From Ehretia macrophylla (Eukaryota; Streptophyta; Magnoliopsida; Boraginales; Ehretiaceae): DNA of 64,000 nt. The notes beneath the pieces are model-generated. The model was not told the origin of the DNA. It worked only from the letters and a program-made list of their open reading frames with translations, and did no database searches. Below are positions 9,638 to 23,128 of the stretch, one piece after another. The stretch is taken from NCBI GenBank assembly GCA_037974665.1, contig CM075783.1, forward strand, positions 7,118,762 through 7,182,761, written 5' to 3'. Each line of letters begins with the position of its first letter. The first letter of the stretch is position 1. The position numbers and the translations under genes are program-made.

Positions 9638-12600
9638 TATCACGACCCCATTTTCTTGATTATTATAATAGCCTCTGATACCACATTAATGACAAGAAAA
9701 GAGATATATCCAAACTTATAAACACTTCCAATCTCTGGGATCGTGATGCCACGGGCATAACAAGATCGCTCCTCTTAAGTCCGCTAAGGCACAAATTACT
9801 AGCCCGAGCTCTAAAGTCCATAAAACCATTCAACCAAGTTGCTAGTATTAAACAAACATCACCAATTGGTTACATCAACACTAATAAAATACATTATACA
9901 AACTTTATCACTATGAATTAAGATTACAACCACTCCCTGACCCCGACCTATCGTTAGGCTAAGGCCGAGCGTGACGTGTCAAACACTTAAACCCCTGCAA
10001 GATCAACAAGTAGTAACCTGAACATTCATTAATATACCACAATAAGTTACAAAATATTTCTAAAATTCTCCCAAGTCCTCGGCCTTAAAGGATTATGTCA
10101 CCCTGTACATAATTACAAGATTTAAATTCATCCATACAATCATCCCAACCTAGGTCTAGTAAGTAAAATAATCAACTTAGATAGGTACCTAATAAACCCA
10201 AAAGACTATCACAAATAGTTCAATTTACAAACCATGTTCATTACATCAAAAGAGCATCCTTCACAGGCAAGCACGTAGAGCACACAAAGCATAAATCTTA
10301 TTCTTCATATCAAAGAAGCTTGCAACCACATAGGAGCTTGCTTGGTTAAACCACACATGTAATTTATCAAAAGAAGGGCGAGCTAATCCTGCATATAGCT
10401 CAGTGAAGATGAAATATGAAGGGCTTTTACAAATGTTTTATCATTTCGTAAACTCCTTTATAAGACCATGTTATGCATATACAACAAGAATAACAAGATT
10501 GACATGGATGACAAGTATACCAAAACGCATTAAACATTGTACTAATCAGGCATCAATTAAACATCATACTAATCAGGTAACTCTACTCTCTGAGGACCTC
10601 AAGGGGCCAAGTGAGAGTAAGATTCTCATAATAAAAGGATATCATGTCTTGAACTTGTTGGAGATGGCCAGTCCCGATGCTTCATCCATATCACAACCCC
10701 ACACACCAATTATGAAGGAGAAATTCGGATATACACCATAATGCCACGGTAGCCTGTCCATCCTGGCAAGCCCAATGCTGCCTAGGTGATATAGGAAACT
10801 TCTACCATGGGGTCCATTAAATTGCTTAATTGTGTCATATATATATATATATATACCTTCCATATCTCCAAGGTGACACCCCAAGTGAGAGTGGAATTCA
10901 AAATAACAAACAGGCTTGGAAATAACAAAATAGGTTACCATTGGTTAGTAATAGTAATCACAAACATAATAGTGTAATCATGATCCAAATAGAGTTCATA
11001 TAATACATAAACATGCATGAGAAGATATGTAACGCCCAAACTCGACCTCTCCTACGATCAGTCAGGACGCAACGGAATTTCGACAGTATAACAACAATAA
11101 CTTGGATACTGAGCCTCTAAACCACCCTCTTTGCAACCCATACAACCAACTCCACAAACAATTCACCAATTAAACAGCACAACCACAATATACATTAAAC
11201 ATTCTTTTACCATTGCATCCATAAGTTATACGCCTCCGTTCCAACATCATACATTTACTATATAACATACATTTTCAAAATAGATTATAACCAATCTAGC
11301 AGCCTAATCAAGTTCCAAATCAAGACTACTAAACTAACAACATTTAATTCATTATCTTTACAACATCTTATACATCATAAACTTCTAAGTAAATACAAAC
11401 CAACTAGTTTTAATATACAAGATAACAAAGAGTACAACATCTCAGATATCAAGGACAAGACTCTGGCACATAGGTCTCGTCCACATATGGCACATTCTCA
11501 GCTTCCTGAGGCACGTAAACGTAATCTTGTTCAATATCACATGTATGCATGCAATAATTAAGAGTGAGCTTATATAAAACAAGCCCAGTGAGAATTCGAT
11601 AGATCTCTAACAGTATTTACTATACTCCTTGGAAATCATTGTTTGAGCAGTAAACACATAATAACCATCATTAACAATATAAGCACATTAGTAATAATAA
11701 CCAATCAATAAAGGATACTCTAGTTGGTATACCTCCAAACGTCATCACGATCTCAACCATTCTTCTTATAACTTCCCATTACTCACGCACCCAAGGTACC
11801 TCACTAGCCCCTCCCTCCATGGCACCTCTACCCATGCGAGCTGGGGGTAGCCTATGATAGTCATGTCATTTTCAACCCGACAGCCCGACACTGCCCAAGA
11901 GGTGATACACACATATCAAAACTCATGACAATAATAATAATAATTCATATCACATGAGGACAACATATCGAGTTGACTATCTCCCAGCTCATCAATAATC
12001 AATTATCACAGGAGGACAACAAAGTAGGTTGCCTATCTCCCGGCTCATAATAATCAATCAATAATCATCATTTCAACAACCTAACAACAACTAGTCTATT
12101 AAGCAACAAACAACTAAGTTGAATGACAAAATAGGTCACCCAACTTAACATGCAATAACCATACATCCAAACCCTAGTCTAACCATCAACAACTCATAAT
12201 TCATTCACTCAAACACCACCCAAACATCCAAAGGCATAATTCAACATTTTAAAGAAAGACAACCCAAACTTCTAAAAATTATAACCTACATTCTACTAAT
12301 CCAATGACTTCCAAACCAGTTTTTATCACTCACCCACTTAATCAACTACAATAGCCCCCTCGGAAACCAACTATAATCCATCCAAATCAAGTCCAACAAC
12401 CCTAAAACCCTAATGCATCATGGCTGAAATTTCCGGACTTTCACCTCGACATCACAATCAAAATTTTGGCATTACAACATTACTACCACGTATTTAACAA
12501 GCTTTTACAAGCTAACAACAGTCGATTCCAACCAGCACAACTCTAATTATTCAACAAATAGCCAACAACTCAATTTTAATACCTGAAAAATAGAAATTCG

Positions 12601-15066
12601 TGCTACAACGGTTCAAAACTAAAATAAACACATATAATCAATCCTTAGCATCTACTGAGCAATAATATAACATCAATTTAACATTTCAACGGCTAAAAAT
12701 TTGATTTTATGAATTAACATAAAAATGAAATTTTGAGATCTAGAATTTTTTTCTCACCTTTGATGTGTTATGATGCAAGAAAGATGTGCAATAGGTGCAC
12801 AACAAGCAAGAACAAACTTTGATTCAAGTGTTTTGGCTTTGTAATGCAATTTCTATGAGAAAATTTGATAAAAAATACAAGCAAAAATGGCTCTTAAGTT
12901 TCGGCCTTGTGTGTGTGTTTGTGGTGTTTTGAGTTTTGTTTTGTGAGCTATTTTAGTTAATATGCATATATAAGGCAAGTCAACAAAAAATAATGCAAAG
13001 TCAAAGTTGAAGCCTTTGTTAGTTTTTTTAGTATTTCTAGTCTTTTAATTCCATTTTAGACTATTTCTTGCTCAAAACAATTATGCAACACTTAGACTAT
13101 TTTAACTAGCTTATTTTTAGGTAACAAGAAGTTTTACATTCAAACATTTTCACCCGATTCGGTTTAAAACTCGATTTTCGCAAAAGAAAGTGTAAAAACC
13201 TTTAAAATTCCAAAGTCGATTTAAAATCCATTTTAATCAAACACGGGTCTATTAATATCCGAGGACAAGGTTTTAAAACGTTTAAAACACCCCCGTAAAA
13301 ATTTTAGTGGACGTGTGTCCAAAATACTATTCACAAAAACCATCGATAAAATTTATGATTCCGTTTTTTATGAAAATTTCATGAATGCACACATAGCATG
13401 TATTAGGAATATAAATCACATATTTAGCACATTCTAACTCATATAACACATAAACAAGTCAAATTACGCAAATCGAGACAAAGACACGCAAAATGAGGTA
13501 AAGAGGAAAACTGGGGGTTCACAAGATAGACCAAGTAGGATTCCTCCATTAGCTAAGCATAAACATTAGTACAACAAGAGGTTCTTGCTAATTCGGTACT
13601 CATAGCTAGTTTCTAATGCAATGTTTTACATACGTAAGATGAAGGCCAACTTATATGTTCTATGCTTACCAAATAAGAGTTCAAGAAGGTTCATGGAACA
13701 AGTTAGAGACAACAGAACAAAGTGTACAAAGAAATGGGGCAAAATAGGCTAAGTAGGTGAAGGGAAACAGGGGAGTCAGACAAGACCTAACTTAAATAGT
13801 TAAATAACCTACCTTGCCAAACTCTAAATGACCTGATTTTGGTATAGAATTAAAACTTATCGATAGTAGATAGTTCTAGAATCAAACGGAACTCAATTCG
13901 GAGTTGAATTGAGTAAGATATGTCATTTAGAAAAACACTATGCAAAATGGGGTAGGGCAATCGGACGAGGGGACTCGTCCGGCTCCTTTGACCGACTCAA
14001 GCAGTGGGAATCGGATGAAGGAGTCGGGTGAGCTCCCTCGACCCACTCCTTCATCTGACTAGAGCTATTGAAGCAATCTCAGCACCGAAATTCATGTTCT
14101 TACACCTCTTTCTTCACTATTCTTGAACCAACTAAGGTCATGCATCAGTTTTCTTTCAATTACAACTCTATAACCAACATTTAAACATGTATCAAGCACC
14201 AATTAAAGCTAGAACCATCATAGAAACAACAAAAATACTCAAACTAGCAACTAAAACACATTACAAGCTCAACCACCAAGATTTACCTCCTAGAGATGCA
14301 ACTTCTATTTTCATACTTCAAATCAAGTGTAGTAATCATATTTAGCATTTTGTTAGCTTACAAGAACAAGAATAAGCACAATGGACCTTAATCATTAAAT
14401 CTAGAAACCCTAGAAAATCAAACCAAGTTCAAATCCAACATCTAACATACTTATTAGTTCAATCTTGCTTTACACATATATAGATCACTCTACCATGAGT
14501 TGTATGCCTTTATAAAACATTTGAAAATCATCTCTCACCTTGGTCTTGAACAAAGGAAGCAAGATGACACTTGGTTTTTTTTTTTTTGCTAAAAATTGCT
14601 AGAAGGTGCTTGAAAATGGCTTAGTTTTCCCTTATTCTTCCTTTTTCTTCCTCTCTTTTTGTTCTTTTTCTTTTCTTTCCTCTCAATCGTGTGTGTGTGT
14701 GTGTGTAGTATTTTTGTGTGTGTAGAATGTGTTGTGTGTGTTTTATGTTAGGTAAGGATATTTTATAAGGCCCAAAGACCAACATGCCCTAAATGTTAAT
14801 TTCTAGCTTGCCATCTAGTTCTATTGTAATTGATTTAATTAGCTATTGTGATATGGTGGAATTTAATTAATGCCTACGATATTTAAAACACTTAAATGCA
14901 CCTAATTGAATTTAGATGCACGTTAAACAATGCAAACGCACATAAAATGATGTAAATGCACGAAAAATGATGTAGATGTACCTAAACCATGTAAATGCAC
15001 TTAAATCATCGTAAACACATATTTAATGGTATGATATGCATATGATGTTTCATGCAGGGCTTCACA
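9638..15066 (-). mobile_element. 5' LTR of a Gypsy element, interrupted by solo LTR copy B
   Basis: On the minus strand it starts TGTGAAGCCC at 15066 and ends near 9638 (TCACGACCCC on the plus strand). Without the nested solo LTR and its duplicated target it is about 2.93 kb, close to the related LTR at 28996-31821 (2.83 kb). The two share TCACGACCCCA at the left end and a downstream GGGATCGTGATGCCA motif. A (GT)9 run lies at 14689-14706. No flanking duplication is found because the other end of the element is missing. Confidence 0.6.
11028..13523 (-). mobile_element. Solo LTR, same family (copy B), nested in a Gypsy LTR
   Basis: On the minus strand it starts TGTGAACCCC and ends GGGCGTTACA. 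A perfect 5-bp duplication AGATA flanks it (11023-11027 and 13524-13528). It lies inside the LTR at 9638-15066, so it is the younger of the two. The minus-strand tail peptide (VDETYVPESCP, then stop) is at 11517-11449. Confidence 0.9.
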
Positions 15067-17904
15067 TAGTATATGTGTTGTTTCAAGAAAAGATCATCTT
15101 ATTCTTTTTCTTTCTCATTGTTGTGAGGTAGAACAAGAATAAGGAAGATGAAGCTATTTTGTCTTGTCTATATTATGTATGTATATAATTAGTATGGTCA
15201 AAAATGCCCTTTGACCCCTAGATATTTCTATCTTCCTAAATAAATATACATAATTAACATTGCGCAACTACGAAGAATAACAGTAATACACCATGATGAA
15301 ACAGATTCTTTACTAATCTCCTTATAAACTATTCTTAACATATGTATTCTATATTCTATAATGTTTTTTTAAACAAAAGGAAACTTGTACCTTTATATAT
15401 ACAAACCAGGTACATGACTTCCTTTAAAACTCAACTAGTAGCTCATAGAATCTTAGGTGACTATCAAGATTAATTCATTTACACCTACACGTAATAAGGC
15501 TTGCATGTAATCTAATTAATTCATTTTCGTAACCTGTATGTAGTTGCAACTCAAGTGTTGACAGACTCATATAATTCAATAATTATATAACACCTAGAAA
15601 CAAGATCTAGGCTATGTAACAGAAATTGTAATAACAAGTAGACCACATATATTCTATATTCAATAAACAACTAGCCATGCATTTAGAAAAATAAACCCGC
15701 ACCTGGTTGTGAATTTGACATGCCAAGAATATTCTAATAGCTAATAGGATTTAATTTGGTTGTGTTTTAAAACCTGAAATGCTGCAGCTTTTATACTACT
15801 TCAAATTTATTTTCATTGGTATGCGGCTTATGACTAAGCTCAGCTAATGTGTTTCGCTGTTAGCAAGGAAACATTACTAAGTTATGATTAGCTATCTTGA
15901 AGCAGGTCCCTACATGTTTTATGGAGACTTCACTGCCCCTTGCATGCACTTAAAAATGAACAGCTAAAGCGTCCTAGCTGTTGCGTTGTAGCTGTTGCGT
16001 TGTCCGCCTAACAAAAATGCTAACATGCAAGAATACAAATGTTCAATCTTTGTGATATTCGAGTAAGTCCAAGCTGCTTACTCGACAATTTCCTTCATAA
16101 TTATCAAGTAGAATAATGATGAAGCTAAGGTGATGATGTCGGGTGATGTTATTAAGCAAGTGGTGGCAGTTTAAATGAAGGCTTGGTGGAGTCTTGATGA
16201 TGATGATGAAGGAGACGAAGACGTGTAGTGCTGATTCATGACTTAGTTCTTTATTTTATTGACAACAATAACAATCTAATTATAGGTTGACATGATGAAC
16301 TACAAACATGTGGCTTCCTATGGTTTCCGCTTAAGCAAGCTAGTGATGTCGTCAGTGACGCAAAGCTATTAGACTGGTTAAAATTTTATAGCTTGTTAAC
16401 GTGAGATGTAACCCACGATGGTGAAATGGTTGCACGCATGGTTACTATAGCGATGTCGGGTGGCTAGGCATGGTTTATAACTAATCTAATCAGCAAATTA
16501 TATTTAAGATACTATATCAAACTCTCTAACTAATTATAAGCGTCCTATTGGTGGAGTATTAATCTTTTACTCAAATTAAGATTGCTCTATCTATTAGTTT
16601 GCAATAAAATTCTGGTTTTTAATTAATCTTAGTTTTGTCATTATCTTATTTTAACGAGAGAAAGTATACAAATAAGCGTCCCTAGTTTATTTGAAACCTT
16701 TTAATGCTAAAATAATTAGGATGTTTTAATGTCTACCCTAAATATTCTTATATTTATTAATTTCAACCACCTCAAGAAATATCATTTTATTTCAAATCTT
16801 ACTTATGTTACCTTAGTAAACTATATCCAATAACTCCATTACTTATAATTCCCCAATACGTATATTACCATTCACTGAGTATCTCACATATAAATCCCAT
16901 AGAGTTATAGACTTAATAAATTACTTTGGTCTAAATTAAAGTAGTAAAAGATAACTCTAATGTGATTCAGTTCATTTCCTAGTAAACCCAAGTACTTTCA
17001 AATTCTTAACATACCCCTACACTACCTAATCCACATACCAATCTTTTCCTTATGATACGTTAGAATGGACACCCCAAATTTAATTGAAACCTTTTAGTAA
17101 GCTAAGATCACTTAACTTTCATCCTTCAGAAAGTAACTGTAACTATTCTATTCAACATTGTTCCTTTAAATGTATGTCGTTCCTTGAATGTAATATCTAA
17201 AAACTCCTATTCTTTTCTTGTCACCAAATTCTAACTTAAAGTAGTTAATTCTAATACCATCTTAATCATATCAATTTACATGGTTTCCTTATCCCTCAGT
17301 AGTCACTATTATTTAACTCTTAAAGGCTTTATAAATTGCCCTAACAGAGAATAATGTACTAGGTTATCTATTTATCTATAGTACAATAGTTCAACTAGTA
17401 TTCTATTTTTTTTCTTTCAATCTTCCAAGTTAAGTTAATCACTAAATAAAATCATTCAACAAAGTTACAGAGATTATTTGAAGATATATAACATTTTAAC
17501 CACTAACCTTTCTTCTAACTGGTTAGGATTTTCCTTATCAATTCCAATATAATTTCTCAAAGTAGCTTTGTACCATAAGCTCAATTGATAATCCTGATAA
17601 CTCAAAGTGCTTCAAGTTATTCTAATGCTCTAATAGTCAATTGTAGTAATTCAAATGATAACCCAAATGATAAGAGTTAGACTATAAATTCAGGTTCACA
17701 TCTTATCAGTAAATCCTTTCCAATCAAGATAGTTAATAAAATTCCATAACTTTGGCATTTCCAGTCACTTCCAAGCACATGTTATCTTAATCTATTTGTT
17801 AATTGAAATGAATGCTTAGCTTGATATACTAATCTTAACATTTATTACTAAAATAAAACTAATCATTCTTATTTCATATATTACTAATCGAGACTTAAGT
17901 TCGG
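15067..17904. other. Unassigned AT-rich DNA
   Basis: No gene or complete element is recognised in 2.8 kb. 15075-15250 resembles diverged LTR text (GGTCAAAAATGCCCTTTGACC). A 14-bp direct repeat AGCTGTTGCGTTGT occurs twice near 15974-16003. A short (GAT)n run lies near 16195-16210. 16500-17890 is pyrimidine-rich and could be the non-coding interior of an old LTR element. Confidence 0.35.
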
Positions 17905-18350
17905 GTCCTTACAATTGTCTCTGATCGAGATCATCGATTTACTTCTCGATTGTGGGAGAAACTTCAGGAAACTTTGGGTACTCAGTTGAACTTCAATACT
18001 TCGTAGCATCAACAGACTGACGGTCAGTTTGAGAAGACTATTCAGATTCTGGAAGATATACTTTGGGCTTGTATTCTGGACTTCGGGAAGAATTGCGAGA
18101 AACATCTACCACTTGCCGAGTTTTCCTATAATAATAGTTATCAAGCGACTATTAGGATGGCACCTTATGCAGCTCTCTATGGCCGTAAGTGCCGATCACC
18201 TTTGTATTGGTATGAAGTAAGGGAGATGAAAGCAATTGATCCGACTATAATGCCAGAGCTTCTAGAGAAGATTGAGAATGTACAATTGATTTGGCAGAGA
18301 ATGCTGACAGCGCAGAGCAGATATAAGAGTTATGTTGATTTCGTCTCCAA
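17905..18350 (+). mobile_element. Gypsy integrase core fragment, broken
   Basis: Plus-strand open stretches carry [38 protein letters not shown] and APYAALYGRKCRSPL, the hallmark integrase core of plant chromoviruses (Tekay/Del type). Only part of the domain is present; upstream RT/RNase H and the rest of the C-terminal part are missing. It abuts Copia-type sequence at about 18355, so it is a stray fragment from a rearrangement or nested insertion. Confidence 0.8.
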
Positions 18351-18387
18351 ATACATTGCTTGAATGTTGATTTGCTTGATAATTATC

Positions 18388-20822
18388 TATGAAACCCCAG
18401 ATTTCACCTTTGCGTAGAATTGCGTGTTTTGACCTGTTTATGTGTTATATGAGTTAGAATGCGCTAATTCTGTGATTTATATTCCTATTATATGTTATGT
18501 GAGCATTCATGAAATTGTCATCAAAATCGGCATAAGAAATTTTATCGACGGTTTTTATGAATAGTGTTTTGAACACACGTCCGCTAAAATTTTTACACAG
18601 GGGTTTTAAATGTGTAAAAACCTAGTCCTCAGATATTAATAGACCTATGTCTGATTAAAACGGATTTTGAATAGGATAAGGCATTTAAAAGGATTTTATA
18701 CATTCTTTTGCAAAAATTGAGTTTTATAGCTATTTATATGAATATGTATATGCATATGAAAATTGTTGTCACCTAGATTTAGTCTACTAAATATAGTAAA
18801 TATAGTATTCTACTTGTTTGAGCAAAAAATAGTCTAAAAGACAAATTAAAAGACTAAAAATACAAATTAAAAGACTAGAAATCAACTTTGACCATTTTGA
18901 TTTTGTTGACTTTTGCTATATAATCACCAACACACACTAAAATAGCACAAAAACACCACACAATTGAACACACATTGTCGTGAGCCATAGGAGAGAAAAA
19001 GAGAGTTTTGTTCAAGGTTTTTCAAAGCACATTTTGCATAGAAAACTTGGTTTTTGTCCGAAGCTTTTCAAACCTAGTTGCATTCCGCTTGTTGGGCACC
19101 TATTGCATACATTTATAATCTTGTTTCGGATCAAAGGTGAGAGAAAAATTCTAGATCTTAAAATGCTATTTTATGTCAATTTCATATAATTGCATTTTTA
19201 TCCGATGAAATGTTAAATTGTCTTTAGATTATTGCTGAGTAGATGCCAATGATCATTTATATGTATTTATAACTGTTTTGATCGGTAGTAGCATATATTT
19301 TTATTTATCGGGTATTAAAATTGGCTTATAGCTTCATTGTTGAATAATTGTTGTTGTGGTGGTTGGAATTGATTGGTTGTTGCTTCTAAAAGTTTGTTAA
19401 TCATGGGGTAGTAATGTTGTAATGCCGAATTTTTGGTTTGGATGTCGTGGCAAAAGTCCGGAAAATTCAGCCTTGTAACATTGCCAATTAAGGGTTGTTG
19501 GGCTTGTTTTGGATTGCTTTTGGTTAGTTTCTAGTGGGGTTATTGTAGTTGCATGTGTGGTTGAGTAATAGAAAGTGGTTTGGGGGTGATTGGATTTCTA
19601 GGTTACAAGTTATGACTTTTAGAAGTTTGTGTAGTCTTTCTTTAATATGTTGACATGTTGTCTTTGGTTGTTTGAGTAGTGTTTGAGTAGTTGATTTTTG
19701 GGTTGTTGTTGATTAGGTCGGAGTTGAATGTGTGTTCAAATGTATGTTGAGTTGGATGGCCTACTTTGTCATCTAGCCTAATTATTTTAGAATTGTGTAG
19801 TTGTTGATTGTTTTAATGCTGTTTAATTAATTGTTGAAATATCGGGGATCGGGCACTTTCGTTGCTGATCTCTCGGAATGTATAGAGTCAATTGTCATTG
19901 TTGTTGTGGGTCATGATATTGTTGTGTCACTTCAGGAGGCATCCTGGGTTGCTGGCACAGTTATCATGGTTAATCCCTTTCTCGCATGGGCGGAGGTGCC
20001 ATGGAGTGTGGGTCTAGAATAAGGTACCTCAGGATTGTGTCATTGGGTTTTTGAGAAGTTTGAGAATATTGAAACGGGGTATGGAGCTTTATCAACAAGT
20101 GTGTCGTATCCTTATTGTTTGCTTATTGTTATTGTATTTGTGTTGCTGTTAAAGATTATGGTATGTTTATTGCTCATAGGATGGTTTTCCATGGGTTAAA
20201 GTAAATGTTTTCAAAAGATCTATCGAATATCCTCACTGAGCTTTGTTATATATAAGCTCACTCTCATTCGTTTTCTGCAATCAGGTGTTGTACTAAACCA
20301 GATTTCGGGTACGTGCCCCAGGAAGCTGAGAATGTGCCTTGTGTGGACGAGTCTTATGTGCCAGAGTCTTATCCATGATATCTGAGCAGTAGTTCTCTTT
20401 TTGTTATATTGTATAATAGAACTAGTTGGATTGTATTTACTTTGAAGTTATATTGTATAAGATGATCTAAGGATAATGAAAGTGTTATGCTAGTTTAGTT
20501 GTCTTACTTTTGGAACTTGAATAGGTTACTATACTAGCTTAACAAATATATATTATGAATGTGTATGGTTTGGCCTATGGTTGATGCTGAAACGGAGGCG
20601 TATAACTTATGAATGAACTGATGAATGGTTGTTTAATATATGGAAATGGCTGTGTTGTATGTTGTTGAAATAGTTGTGGAGTTGTTGTTGATCATTGGAG
20701 TTGATTGCATGCAGTTATAAAGGGTTGGTTTAGAGCCCTGATGCCCGTGTTACTGTCGTTATACTACCGAAATTTCATTGCGTCCTGACTGGTTGTAAGT
20801 GGGGTCGAGTTGGGGCGTGACA
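18388..20822 (+). mobile_element. Solo LTR, same family (copy C), nested in a Copia element
   Basis: The LTR runs from TATGAAACCCC to GGGCGTGACA with a perfect 5-bp duplication TTATC (18383-18387 and 20823-20827). Sequence on both sides reads as one continuous Copia 3' region. The acceptor-like TGCAATCAG ends at 20284, and the tail (VDESYVPESYP, then stop) ends at 20378. Confidence 0.9.
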
Positions 20823-20827
20823 TTATC

Positions 20828-21442
20828 GCTCTGATACTTTCCTATTTTTAGTTTTGCTTTGATACTTTTTTATGTTTACATTCTGCTACTTTGCTCTGGG
20901 TCTATGTTTCTGTTTAATGTGTTATGTTTTGAGCTTTGGTCTGGTGCAGTGCTTTTCTACTTTGGTTTCTTTTGGCTAAGGGGGAGATGGATCCCACAAG
21001 ACAATGGTTTGATGTTTTGAGCCTTGCTAATTGTGCGTTACATTGCTTATTTTGATGATTGACTTTGATTGCCAAACAGGTGGAGAATTTGTTACTTTGC
21101 TACCCAGTTGCTACTTTTACTACTTTTAATATTGCTATGCTACTGATTGATTGCTGCTATTGTTTTTATTGCTACTAATGTTGTTTGCTACTGTTGCTGT
21201 TATTGTCTGTGTTATGATTGCTATAGTATCTGTGTTACTGTGATGTTTTATTGTCTGTTACAATAGGGTTATTATTGTTTGTAGGATCATTATCCTTGCT
21301 GCTCTAATACTTTCTTATTTGTGTTTCTATGATGTTATGCTAACTATTGCAACAGGATCATCATTGTTATGCGCTTGTGTAGGATAAAGTTAGTCGTGTA
21401 GCAGTACCAGGGTTTTTCCAAAACAAAGCCAAAGGGAGAGAT
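20828..21442 (+). mobile_element. 3' internal non-coding region of a Copia element with polypurine tract
   Basis: T-rich, repetitive text (many TGCTAC and TACTTT words) with GGGGGAGATGG near 20980, followed by the purine run AAAGGGAGAGA at 21431-21441 just before the LTR. This is the layout of SIRE/Maximus-like Copia elements, where a long non-coding tract lies between pol and the 3' LTR. The pol genes are absent. Confidence 0.6.
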
Positions 21443-22269
21443 TGTTAAGGCAATTAAATTGGTTGGGAATTAATTGGCTATGTTTTAGCAAAACTTTTGT
21501 TACTACTGTTAAGACAATTAAATTGATTGAGAATTAATTAGTTATGTTGTAGCAAAACTTTTATTACCATACTTGTGTTATTGCCTTTTGTGTTGTGTAG
21601 GAAAAATCTTATGGTAACTTACCATATGAGAAGAAGATTTGTGCTGATTATGAAATGACATTAATTGCATATTCATAAGGAAATGGAGAATAGGGTTTTG
21701 TGAGAAGAGGTTTTTCTTGAAGCCCAAGCCATGTTGGTGTACAGCTGTTTAGTATTTATATGGAGCTTAAGGTCACGGCAAAATAGGGAACAAAGAGCCA
21801 CAAGCAGATATAGGAGAGTTATGTCCACTATTCCATGTTATGTCGCAACACGATCTGTGTTTGAGTCTTTAATTGTTTTATGTGTTGCGACTTTATTTTG
21901 TTTGTCAATTTGTCATGAACAACTTGTATAAGCCTTGAATGATCAAATTACTGTAACCTTTCATCATTCTTCAGGAGAAGAAGTTATGGTTCTCGGGAGA
22001 GAACATTGTCAAGTCGAGGGGAGCTCGCCAAATCAAAATTCATTAAGGTGTTCTTCATCGAAGCGTCAAAGGTCAAGAGGGAGTCTTTACTTGTGTAAGT
22101 TCATTGATGTTGTAACTTGATATTTCTTAATGAATTGGTTTGTTGGACCAGGGGTTGATCTCGTGGACGTAGACCGCACGGTTGAACCATGTTAAATCTT
22201 GGTGTTCTTATTTTCTATTACAACGTATTGTATTCGGCTGTGTGATTTGTCTCTGACCATGTTAGAACA
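21443..22269 (+). mobile_element. Copia 3' LTR
   Basis: It starts TGTTAAGGC right after the polypurine tract and probably ends near GTTAGAACA at 22269. The segment GAACATTGTCAAGTCGAGG to CGTGGACGTAGACCG (about 22002-22174) matches the minus-strand Copia LTR at 56826-57670 at roughly 85% by eye, so the two are one family. The first 64 bases are tandemly duplicated (21443-21506 and 21507-21570). The right edge is uncertain. Confidence 0.6.
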
Positions 22270-22544
22270 TTAAGTGAAACAACTCATTAATGAATTGAAG
22301 CAATATGTGAAACAGATTGTGAATGTATTGTGACAGATAGAGTGTTTCAGTTAATGTTACAGCATCGTATGTAACAGGTATTCGTCTATACTACAGAATT
22401 TCATTAACAGATCAAATTATTCACATTGATTCTGAACTAATCCATACTTATACTACATGAACTCTAACAATATGTAATGAGAATATGACAGAGATAATAA
22501 GATTGCTTTCTTTCGGTCCTTCAACAATTGTAAAAAGTTTCAAA

Positions 22545-23128
22545 GGCTTTGATTTTAATGGGACTAAGTTTCGCACTAAGGAATGAAATAGGGGGAAAAG
22601 AACGCAAAATTATGGAGTGGTTGTAACATCGACAATGCCAAGCATTGGTTCTTGTCATGAAATCTTATAGATAGATGTTGAGTACTTTGGTGAGCTCAAG
22701 GACATAATTGAATGAAACTATTTTGAAAAATTCAAGGTGGTTCAATTTCGTTGTGATTGGATTGATATCACACGGGAGAGAGGAGTGAAGAAAGATAAAT
22801 ATGGGTTTACACTTGTTAATTTCGCACGTCACATACTGGCGAACGTATTACTCATGAGCCCTTTGTTATACCTTCTCAAGTACAACAAGCTTTCTATGTG
22901 CAAGATCTTTTATGCCCTCCATGGCATGTCGTGATAAAGACAAATCCTAGGGATATCTTCGATCTTGGTGTGGAAAGTGAATCAACTATTGAAGATAATG
23001 ATATTGAAGACAATGTCACTAATTTTGCAAGAAGTGCTCCTTACGAATATCAAGAATTGGAAGAAAGTGATTGGGTTCGGGAAGATGTTAATGAAGATCT
23101 GATATTTGATATTGTGCTACAATCATAG
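22545..23128 (+). pseudogene. CACTA (En/Spm) transposase-region remnant with DUF4216
   Basis: Plus-strand frames give QNYGVVVTSTMPSIG, VVQFRCDWIDITRERG, KYGFTLVNFARHI and then PWHVVIKTNPRDIFDL, the signature of the DUF4216 domain at the end of the TNP2-type transposase region of plant CACTA elements. It is dead: stops lie in frame at about 22668 and 22713, and the frame shifts near 22840. The acidic C-terminal tail continues to a stop at 23126-23128 (ending FDIVLQS). The TNP2/DUF4218 parts and the CACTA ends are not seen, so only the 3' end of the gene remains. Confidence 0.8.

Noticed and set aside
9672-9684. TGGTATCAGAGGC (minus) as the primer site of the Gypsy element
   Set aside because: The matching position in the related LTR at 28996 lies inside the LTR, so this is LTR sequence; the site at 9623-9634 fits better.
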